Of a stretch of DNA of 64,000 nucleotides, positions 50,354 through 64,000 are shown piece by piece. Under the pieces are notes generated by a model. It was given only the letters and a program-made list of their open reading frames with translations. It did not search any database and was not told where the DNA came from. Made by a program: the position numbers and the translations under genes. Location: positions 37,416 through 101,415 of the forward strand of contig CAKURR010000010.1 in the NCBI GenBank assembly GCA_934675735.1. The letters are read 5' to 3'. Position 1 is the first letter of the stretch. Every line of letters starts with the position of its first letter. This DNA comes from an uncultured Clostridia bacterium. GTDB taxonomy: Bacteria; Bacillota; Clostridia; Christensenellales; Aristaeellaceae.

Positions 50354-51487
50354 ATGCCGACCAAACGACGCGTCCTCGCGGCGCTGCTCATCCTCATGCT
50401 TTTCGGGGCCGTCCGTGCCTTCGCGCAGATTGATTTGAAGCCGTATGAAATCGAAAGCGACCGTTTTACCCCCGTCGAAATCCTCGCGCCGGATGTGTAT
50501 CTGGTTCTTCAAGACGGCTCTTTGAACGGCGCCACGCCGCCGACGGCGCTGGTTCTGCTCGACCACGGGCAAAAGGTATTCGAGCAGCGCCTGCCGGAAG
50601 AGTCCTCCGACGACCCCCACGTCTGTTATTCGCTCTTTGTCGCGGATGAAAACCGTTACGGCCTGAGGATTTTGGACACCTGCACCTATTTCACCCGCTT
50701 TCGGCTTTTGGAAAACGGCGCGCTGACCGAGGGCTTTTCCATTGAAGGCTATCCGCGCTTTGAGCCCCTGCCCGATTGGCTGTGCAGGCTGCACCAGCAG
50801 GACGGCATGTGTTTCGTCGAGCGCTTTGATTGGGACGGCATTCTGCTCTCCTCCACGCCCGTTTCCGAGATTGAGCCTGCGCCCTATTCGGGCTTCACGG
50901 TGCTGAGCGACAAAAGCATCGCCTACATCGCATGGGATATTTACGTTCCGCAAAACCGATATACGCTGCATCATCTGCGCGTCTCCCGCGACGGCGAGCC
51001 GCTTTCCGCCGTCTCCGTTTCCCTGCCGAACGAAAGCTTCACCCCGACGGGCGCGTTTTCGCCGAACGGCGGCATTCTGTCCTTTACGGATGCGAAACTC
51101 ACGGGGCTTCGCGAGCCGTATTTCAGCTTTCTGGCCTGTTCGGATACGGACGGCAATCTGCGCTTTGCCAAAAGCCTGAAGGCCAAAGACAACAACTGCT
51201 CCGTCACGCAGGCCGTTCTGCGGGACGACGGCTCTTCCACGGTTTACGGCACCGTCATCCGAAGCTCCCGCTCCGTTTTCCGCGCGTTCAGGCTGGAGCT
51301 GGATGCATCCGGCCATATCGTCTCCCGCGACGTTCGCGATTTCACCACCCGCGCCGACTATCTGTACACCGTCAAGCTCGACCCGCTTGGCAACGCCTAT
51401 GTCGTCACGAATGATGAAAACCCCATCGCCATCGTGCCCTTTGAGGATTTGCCCCCGCTCGACGATATCGAATTCATGTTCGAATAA
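50354..51487 (+). CDS. Secreted paralog 1 of a four-gene family, unknown function
   Basis: 377 residues from ATG 50354 (AAAGGAGG 7 nt upstream). Signal peptide MPTKRRVLAALLILMLFGAV ending near AFA, mature start QIDLKPYE. The body is rich in short beta strands and repeated G-x-Y, DSSTVYG, FSPNGG-like turns, suggesting a beta-propeller. C-terminal family block: RDVRDFTTRADYLYTVKLD, GNAYVV, PIAIVPFEDLP, ending LDDIEFMFE. I recognise no named family. First gene after the ECF-like promoter and followed 15 bp later by paralog 2. No cysteine or lipobox in the signal, so probably released or wall-associated. Confidence 0.82.
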   Translation: MPTKRRVLAALLILMLFGAVRAFAQIDLKPYEIESDRFTPVEILAPDVYLVLQDGSLNGATPPTALVLLDHGQKVFEQRLPEESSDDPHVCYSLFVADENRYGLRILDTCTYFTRFRLLENGALTEGFSIEGYPRFEPLPDWLCRLHQQDGMCFVERFDWDGILLSSTPVSEIEPAPYSGFTVLSDKSIAYIAWDIYVPQNRYTLHHLRVSRDGEPLSAVSVSLPNESFTPTGAFSPNGGILSFTDAKLTGLREPYFSFLACSDTDGNLRFAKSLKAKDNNCSVTQAVLRDDGSSTVYGTVIRSSRSVFRAFRLELDASGHIVSRDVRDFTTRADYLYTVKLDPLGNAYVVTNDENPIAIVPFEDLPPLDDIEFMFE

Positions 51488-51502
51488 AGGAGGATGATTT
51501 TG

Positions 51503-52630
51503 ATGATTTCCCTGAAGCGTTTCTTTCCGGCCATCTTTTCTGCTCTGCTGCTTCTTTCCGCATCTGCTTTAGCGCAGATTGACCTGAAACCCTACGAAAT
51601 TCCGTCCGCCGTCTACGCCTCCTTTTCCATTCTGATTCATCCAGGAATGTACCTCGTCCAGAACAACGGAAGAATCAACGATGGGCAGGCGCCTACCTCC
51701 GTCACATTGTGGAACAACGGTCAAAAGACCTTTGAAAAGGTTTTTGATGACGATGCAGACTTCCGGCTGTTCGACATTTTTGCTCTGGATGAAAACACCA
51801 TGGGCTATATCTTAACTAAATGGGAAGGCACAAATCTCATTCGGCAATATGTCCAAATCACCGCTGACGGCAGCAAGCCGCTTTTTACCCTGCCAAGCGA
51901 TGTAGTCAGCCCCTACCTGTCCTCCGACTGCGTATACGCCATCCGTCAAGGCAGTAAACAGGCTTCCGTCTGCCTGTATGATGGGCAGGGCAATCTGCAA
52001 TTTGAAGCCCCGCTGGATGCTGTGCGGCCCATCGGGCTTGACTATGCGCCTCAGCCTGATGGTTCGCTGTCCGTCCTCGTCCTCGATAATCTTTCCGTAG
52101 AAGATACCGGCGCGTCGCTTGAGCGTATCCAGCCGGACGGCTCGTCCACATCCATCAAACTCGCTCAGGCAGATGCTGTCACGCCACTGTCCGGCCAGCT
52201 GTTTGATGATGGAAGCGGCGTGATCACGCTCCGTACTTCCGATGACTCGCGCTATTTTTACGACAAGCTCATTCGCTTTGATGCGCAGGGGCACATTCTC
52301 TGGACAAAGGCTCTGCGCGCCGACAAAGCCATTGTTTCCGTCGATCATATGAAACTGTGCGGCAATTCGATTTGGCTCTATGGCACAGCGATGGCCAATT
52401 CCCGCAAGCTGTTCACCGTATTCAAACTGGAAATCAATGCGGACGGCAGCATTATTTCGCGCGATATCCGCGATTTCACAACGCGCTCAACCTATTTGTA
52501 TAATATCGCCTTCGATTTGCAGGGCAATCCCTACGCCCACACCCTCTCTTCCGACTCCGCTCATCTTGTTGCCGCCGTCCCCTTTGAGGACTTGCCCATC
52601 CACGATGACCCCGGCCTTATGCTCGAATAA
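51503..52630 (+). CDS. Secreted paralog 2 of a four-gene family, unknown function
   Basis: 375 residues from ATG 51503; an ATG three codons earlier abuts the ribosome site, so the second is preferred (GGAGG plus 9 nt). Signal MISLKRFFPAIFSALLLLSA, cleavage near ALA, mature start QIDLKPYEIPSA. Shares with paralogs 1, 3 and 4 the TSVTLWNNGQ segment near residue 75 and the C-terminal block RDIRDFTTRSTYLYNIAFD ... VAAVPFEDLPIHDDPGLMLE. Codon use is less GC-rich than in its sisters. No function known. Confidence 0.82.
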   Translation: MISLKRFFPAIFSALLLLSASALAQIDLKPYEIPSAVYASFSILIHPGMYLVQNNGRINDGQAPTSVTLWNNGQKTFEKVFDDDADFRLFDIFALDENTMGYILTKWEGTNLIRQYVQITADGSKPLFTLPSDVVSPYLSSDCVYAIRQGSKQASVCLYDGQGNLQFEAPLDAVRPIGLDYAPQPDGSLSVLVLDNLSVEDTGASLERIQPDGSSTSIKLAQADAVTPLSGQLFDDGSGVITLRTSDDSRYFYDKLIRFDAQGHILWTKALRADKAIVSVDHMKLCGNSIWLYGTAMANSRKLFTVFKLEINADGSIISRDIRDFTTRSTYLYNIAFDLQGNPYAHTLSSDSAHLVAAVPFEDLPIHDDPGLMLE

Positions 52631-52642
52631 AGGAGGATTTTC

Positions 52643-53758
52643 ATGAAACGCTCTGTCTTTGCCGCGCTTTTCGCGCTGTTTATGCTCGTTTCCGCCTGCG
52701 TTTTGGCCGAAATCGACCTGAAACCCTACGAACTGCCCAGCGAATACGGCTCGTCCGTTCAGGTCATCTCGCCCACGCTGACGCTTGTGCTGACCGACAA
52801 GCCGTTCGGCGACGCCAACACCCTGCCGACCTCCGTCACTCTCTACGACAAGGGGGAAGTCGCCCTGCAAATCGAATTGCCGGATAAATCGGAGGATGGC
52901 ATGCGCCAGCTGTATCAGATTTTCGCCGCCGGCCCCACCCGATACGGGTTGATTACGTCTGTGCCGAGCCAAGAGAGCGAGCGCCCCATTCGTTTTCGGC
53001 TTCTGCTGGGCGATGGCCTGACCGACGGCCTTGTTTTGAACAGTCAACGGGGGCATTACGCCTTTTCCGCCGATTCGGTTTGCAATCGCCGCAGCGAGGG
53101 CAACGCGCATTTCATCGACCGCTATTATTGGGAGGGTGGCCAAATCAGCTCGATTGCCGTTGAATCGGTTCTCGTTTGGCCGTATACCTACGCCTTTTCG
53201 GATGACGGCTGTCTCTCCTTCATCGCCGACTGCGACGACGGCCTGCATTTCCGCCGCTATTCGGCGAGCGGCGCGCTGCTCGCCGACCTGCTTGTCCCCG
53301 TTCCGGATGTACTCGTCATTCCGCATGGATATTTCGCCGCCAACGGCAGCATACTCGGCCAATACAGCATCGGCGAGCCGTATTCTTCCTCCACCCTGCT
53401 GCGCACGGATGAAACCGACGCGCTCCTCTGGGCCAAAACGCTCGGCGCGCCCCAAGCCAACGTCACCGTGACCGCCGCGCAGTTTCTGCCCAACAGCGAA
53501 ACCGTGCTGATGGGCAAAGCCGTCGCCAAATCGCGCGGGCTGTTCATGGTTTTCAAGCTGCATGTCGATGCACAGGGCCATGTGCTTTCCGCCGACTGCC
53601 GCGATTTCACCACCCGTGCCGCCGAACTGTTCACTGCCCAGACCGACACGCTCGGCAACCTCTACGCCGTCACCGAAGATACGGAGACGCACCCCATCGC
53701 CGTCGTGCCCTTTGAGGATTTACCCGTTCATGAGGATGTCGGCCTTATGCTCGAATAA
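52643..53758 (+). CDS. Secreted paralog 3 of a four-gene family, possible lipoprotein
   Basis: 371 residues. The signal MKRSVFAALFALFMLVSAC has a lipobox-like VSAC with Cys 19, followed by VLAEIDLKPYE. Alignment with paralogs 1 and 2 would instead cut after VLA, so lipoprotein or Sec cleavage are both possible. C-terminal block CRDFTTRAAELFTAQTD ... PIAVVPFEDLPVHEDVGLMLE. The 12-bp gaps before and after it, with their ribosome sites, are identical, pointing to tandem duplication. Confidence 0.82.
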   Translation: MKRSVFAALFALFMLVSACVLAEIDLKPYELPSEYGSSVQVISPTLTLVLTDKPFGDANTLPTSVTLYDKGEVALQIELPDKSEDGMRQLYQIFAAGPTRYGLITSVPSQESERPIRFRLLLGDGLTDGLVLNSQRGHYAFSADSVCNRRSEGNAHFIDRYYWEGGQISSIAVESVLVWPYTYAFSDDGCLSFIADCDDGLHFRRYSASGALLADLLVPVPDVLVIPHGYFAANGSILGQYSIGEPYSSSTLLRTDETDALLWAKTLGAPQANVTVTAAQFLPNSETVLMGKAVAKSRGLFMVFKLHVDAQGHVLSADCRDFTTRAAELFTAQTDTLGNLYAVTEDTETHPIAVVPFEDLPVHEDVGLMLE

Positions 53759-53770
53759 AGGAGGATTTTC

Positions 53771-54907
53771 ATGAAACGCTTTGTCTTTACCACTCTTTTC
53801 GCGCTGTTTATGCTCGTTTCCGCCTGCGTTTTGGCCGAAATTGACCTGAAGCCTTACATCGTTACAGAGGATTCCGCGGCAAGCGTCATGCCTATCCGCC
53901 CCGGGCTGGTTCTCATTCGCCACTGGCACGAACTAAGCGACGGCAAATTTCCGACTTCTGTCGAGCTGGTGCAAAACGGCCAAAGCGTATTCCGCAAAAT
54001 CTACGGCGACGACGACGAATGGCAGCTACATTCAACCTTTTTGATGAACGAAAACTGCTACGGCGCGGTGCTGGACTATCACGGCGACAATACGCTCGGC
54101 GTGCAGTATGTTCGTCTGGCCAACGGCGGGCCGTCTCCGCTGCTTCAGCTGATGGATAACCGCTGGCGAACCGTTTTGATGGATTACGGCATCTGCATCC
54201 TGAATGAAACCGATTCCCCCGCCATCGAGCTTTTGGATTGGGAGGGCAGGCTGAAACTCAGCTACCCGCTCAACGCCGAAAAGCGCTTCAATCTGCCCGC
54301 CGCGACGCTTCTGCCCGACGGCACGCTGCGCGTCGTGACCATCGACCGCGTGGTCAATACGCCCGAAGCCGTCACAGGCACCGTTGCGGATATGATGCTC
54401 CGCACCTTCTCGGCAGACGGTCGCCTGCTCTCCGAGCTGGGCCTTCAGTCGCCCTATATCGGCAGCTTCAACGATACGATTGAGTTTGACGAGGACGGCG
54501 GCCTGATCGTCAGCACCGCGCCGCTTGAAGATTACACCGTCGAGCAAATCACCCGCTTGGACGCGGATAACCGCGTGCTCTATCAAAAGACGCTCAGCGC
54601 GCCCAAAACCATCGTGAATGTAACCGCCGCTTTCCCCGCTGCCGACGGCTCGGTCACGCTTTACGGCTCGGCAGTCGCCAACTCGCGCAAGCTGTATACC
54701 CTCTATCGGCTCGACCTGGACGCTCAGGGGAATATCACCGCGCTCGATACCCGCGATTTCACCACCCGCGTCGGGTATCTGTTCGACGTTCGGGCGGATG
54801 CGCAAGGCAATGTTTACGCCATCGCGCGCGATTATAAAAACCCCATCGCCGTTGTCCCCTTTGAGGATTTGCCCGCGCATGAGGATGTCGGGCTGAGCCT
54901 GCACTGA
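53771..54907 (+). CDS. Secreted paralog 4 of a four-gene family, possible lipoprotein
   Basis: 378 residues. MKRFVFTTLFALFMLVSAC is nearly identical to the paralog 3 signal, then VLAEIDLKPYIV. The mature middle differs substantially from paralog 3 while the C-terminal block (TRDFTTRVGYLFDVRAD, NPIAVVPFEDLPAHEDVGLSLH) is kept. So the ends are conserved and the centres are diverse, a pattern of binding-face diversification. Last gene of the run; a bidirectional terminator follows at 54924-54949. Confidence 0.82.
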   Translation: MKRFVFTTLFALFMLVSACVLAEIDLKPYIVTEDSAASVMPIRPGLVLIRHWHELSDGKFPTSVELVQNGQSVFRKIYGDDDEWQLHSTFLMNENCYGAVLDYHGDNTLGVQYVRLANGGPSPLLQLMDNRWRTVLMDYGICILNETDSPAIELLDWEGRLKLSYPLNAEKRFNLPAATLLPDGTLRVVTIDRVVNTPEAVTGTVADMMLRTFSADGRLLSELGLQSPYIGSFNDTIEFDEDGGLIVSTAPLEDYTVEQITRLDADNRVLYQKTLSAPKTIVNVTAAFPAADGSVTLYGSAVANSRKLYTLYRLDLDAQGNITALDTRDFTTRVGYLFDVRADAQGNVYAIARDYKNPIAVVPFEDLPAHEDVGLSLH

Positions 54908-54923
54908 TTGTTTTGATAAAACA

Positions 54924-54949
54924 GCCCGCGGCCTGTATGCGCCGCGGGC
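54924..54949. terminator. Bidirectional terminator between paralog 4 and barstar genes
   Basis: GCCCGCGG, 10-nt loop, CCGCGGGC. Plus-strand tail AGTTCGTTTAT, minus-strand tail TGTTTTATC. Confidence 0.75.
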
Positions 54950-54956
54950 AGTTCGT

Positions 54957-55223
54957 TTATCCATGGGTTATATTCAAGAATTGATTCTCCGCCGCCGCGT
55001 CCTCCAGCACGCGCGTCAGCTTCGGCAGATAGGCTGCCATTTCCGCGCTTGCGGGCGCGCCGCGCAGCGCAAGCTCCGTCGGGCAGGCGATATCCCCCAG
55101 CACGTCATACAGCGCGTCGAGGTTCCCGCCGTAATACGTCGGCAAGTCGAGCCGATACGCCAGATACACGTGCAGCGCCTTCACCGTTTGAATGTTGGTG
55201 ATATCCATCTCGATTTTCTTCAT
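54957..55223 (-). CDS. Barstar-family ribonuclease inhibitor
   Basis: 88 residues: MKKIEMDITNIQTVKALHVYLAYRLDLP, then YYGGNLDALYDVLGDIACPTEL. The YGGNLDALYD motif with the acidic residue corresponding to barstar Asp 39 is diagnostic. Starts 5 bp after the barnase-like gene stop on the same strand. Protects the cytoplasm from its partner before export. Confidence 0.92.
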   Translation of the reverse strand: MKKIEMDITNIQTVKALHVYLAYRLDLPTYYGGNLDALYDVLGDIACPTELALRGAPASAEMAAYLPKLTRVLEDAAAENQFLNITHG

Positions 55224-55228
55224 GCCGC

Positions 55229-55753
55229 TCACTCCCCGTACAGCCAGCGGACAAACGCTTTCAGCTCCTCGCCCGCGAGATAGCTGTCGTCCTTGTCCGT
55301 CCAAATAACCTGAACCTCGTCGAAGGTTTGATAGTGATCGCCCGTGTAATACAGCAGGCCGTCGTTTGAAAACACGATGCGCTTGCCGTTGCGGTATCCG
55401 CCGTCGAAGTCGATGTCGCATTCCGTCCATCTGCGCCCTTTCGCGTCCGGCAGCGCGCCTTCGTAATTGCCGAATCGGTCGCCGCCGATGGAGCAGCCCT
55501 CCGCCACCTGCCAAAGGTTGCCCTTTCGGTTGTCCCAGCCGAGGTTCTGCGCTTCGCGCTTGGTGATGTAGTTTTCCGGCAGTTCTTCAAAGAAGGTGAG
55601 GTAAATCGCCACTTCTTCCATGCTGTCGTACAGGCCGTCCCGCTCAATGTCGTAATCCGCCGCGTCCACGGTAATCGTCTTGGCCAGCGCCGCCGAGGTC
55701 GGCAGCAGCATCAGCAGCGCCAACAGCACGGCCCATAATCGCCCGAATTTCAT
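55229..55753 (-). CDS. Secreted barnase-type ribonuclease
   Basis: 174 residues. Signal peptide MKFGRLWAVLLALLMLLPTSA ending near ALA. The mature domain matches barnase: LPENYITKREAQNLGWD, EGCSIGGDRFGNYEG, WTECDIDF (catalytic Glu 73 equivalent), GKRIVFSNDGLLYYTGDHYQTFDEV (Arg 87 and His 102 equivalents). All catalytic positions are present. A ribosome site GGAGGAAAG precedes ATG 55753. Likely an extracellular RNase for nutrition or competition. The stop is 5 bp before barstar. Confidence 0.92.
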   Translation of the reverse strand: MKFGRLWAVLLALLMLLPTSAALAKTITVDAADYDIERDGLYDSMEEVAIYLTFFEELPENYITKREAQNLGWDNRKGNLWQVAEGCSIGGDRFGNYEGALPDAKGRRWTECDIDFDGGYRNGKRIVFSNDGLLYYTGDHYQTFDEVQVIWTDKDDSYLAGEELKAFVRWLYGE

Positions 55754-55861
55754 CGTCTTTCCTCCCCGTCGTTTTTTGGCATTATACCATATTTCCCCGC
55801 AAAAAAACAGAGCGCCCCGTTTCTTCGGAGCGCCCCGTTTTGTATATGTTGCTTTTTGGGC

Positions 55862-59482
<3,621 letters not shown>

Positions 59483-59574
59483 AGGGGTACACTCCCTTCT
59501 TCTACTTCTATCAGGCCGCCGCCGCGCCCATCGCGCGGCGGGGCATTGTTGCGTTCATGTCCCGGAAAAGACAA

Positions 59575-63381
<3,807 letters not shown>

Positions 63382-63590
63382 GATCTCAGCTTCCTCGCGC
63401 TCGTCGCGGACGGTAACCATGAATGCCATCACCCCTAACTTGTCTAAACCTGCAAAGGATATATGCGGCAACAGGCAATCGCTCTAAAACTGCCCATTGC
63501 CAAACAGCCTAAAGCGTTGTACAATGATGTAGGCCAATGCCCGAGTCTCGGGCACATCTTTGCCTATTGTGCATACTGATGCAATATAGT

Positions 63591-63619
63591 ATTGTATTCC
63601 TTTTTGAAAGTCCTGTCAA
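63591..63619 (-). promoter_or_regulatory. Promoter of rpoBC
   Basis: Minus strand TTGACA (63614-63619), 17 bp, TACAAT (63591-63596). It starts a leader of about 200 nt that contains the perfect palindrome GCCCGAGACTCGGGC near 63537-63553. Confidence 0.82.
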
Positions 63620-63710
63620 GTGTTTCCGGCGATTTTATGCAAATTTCTTCTGATTTGTGTGATTTTTCGTCGGTTTTCTTTTTATTTTGGGCTAAATTCG
63701 GCTCACCGCC

Positions 63711-63779
63711 GCGAAGCGAAGAAGGGAGTCTGAGGGATGAAATCCCTCAGGCAGGTTTGGGCGGCAGCCCAACGTCCCT
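63711..63779 (-). repeat. Dispersed structured intergenic repeat, copy D
   Basis: Minus-strand reading: TTGGGC/GCCCAA hairpin, then CTGAGGGAT with ATCCCTCAG, then CTCCC and CTTCGCTTCGC. Closest to copy B. Confidence 0.72.
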
Positions 63780-63869
63780 AATTGTGCAGCAAAAAACAAG
63801 CGGGAGTCAGGGAGCGAAGCGTTACCTGACTCTTGAAAAGCGGCTTTGATTCTGCCTGTCTGCATTTCA

Positions 63870-63894
63870 CGGACGCGCAATGCGCGCCCCTACA
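63870..63894 (-). repeat. 25-bp near-palindromic repeat, copy 2
   Basis: Exact inverted copy of 50197-50221. Confidence 0.75.
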
Positions 63895-63910
63895 TATTAT
63901 GCGTTCACGC

Positions 63911-63943
63911 AAAAAGAGGGCTTCCTTTCGGAAGTCCTCTTTC
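63911..63943 (-). terminator. Terminator after tuf
   Basis: Minus strand AAAGAGGACTTCC, GAAA loop, GGAAGCCCTCTTTTT, 23 bp after the stop codon. Confidence 0.9.
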
Positions 63944-63965
63944 ATTACGCATTGTCCTGCGGGTA

Positions 63966-64000
63966 TCACTCAATGATCTTGGTGACAACGCCGGAGCCGA
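63966..64000 (-). CDS. tuf: Elongation factor Tu, last codons only
   Basis: The 35 bases at the window edge encode GSGVVTKIIE and a TGA stop, the conserved C-terminus of EF-Tu. The rest lies outside. A strong terminator follows, so it is not co-transcribed with rpoB. Confidence 0.85.
   Translation of the reverse strand, partial: GSGVVTKIIE

Overview
The window looks like part of the chromosome of a GC-rich member of the Clostridia (Firmicutes). Evidence: strong AGGAGG-type ribosome sites, frequent TTG/GTG starts, sigma-A promoters with 17-bp spacers, a DUF1846 gene, a Tn4451-like mobilizable element, a type I-C CRISPR-Cas locus and a spore-former-like dnaX/rpoBC complement. Nothing here fixes the species. 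I worked by eye only, so all family names rest on motif recognition and not on searches.

Layout. 1-6923: leftward cobalamin operon (binding protein, permease, ATPase, cbiET, cbiF, cbiG, cbiH) behind a sigma-A promoter and a cobalamin riboswitch with its own terminator. About 6.95-15.05 kb: Tn4451-like element with a MobA/MobL relaxase, DUF3847 protein, TnpW, two tandem large serine recombinases, an XRE regulator, a sigma factor and TnpV. It carries a cluster of perfect mini-hairpins next to the relaxase gene and an attenuator-like leader before tnpV. 15.09-26.7 kb: the early half of a prophage. A leftward replication/recombination operon, a CI/Cro-type switch, an Abi-alpha gene, RhuM and a tyrosine integrase are present and the integrase abuts a tRNA 3'-end fragment. 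No capsid, tail, terminase or lysis genes were seen.

26.7-33.9 kb: MarR plus a frameshifted MATE pump, a LysR regulator divergent from a secreted FMN/FAD reductase, a ribbon-helix-helix-like protein and a DUF1846 protein. 34.2-44.0 kb: a 31-repeat CRISPR array and a complete type I-C cas set in the order cas4-cas1-cas2-cas3-cas5-cas8c-cas7-array, a permutation of the usual order. 44.2-50.1 kb: tRNA-Ala(GGC), a second MATE pump, dnaX, an AEC-type carrier and pepT.

50.3-54.9 kb: four tandem paralogous genes for secreted proteins of about 375 residues behind an ECF-sigma-like promoter; I do not recognise the family and consider it the best candidate for an undescribed system. It is followed by a convergent barnase-barstar pair, then rpoC and rpoB, and the last codons of tuf.

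A structured intergenic repeat of about 70 bp occurs four times (near 2.1, 28.6, 50.1 and 63.7 kb). Two of the copies are accompanied by a shared 25-bp near-palindrome.
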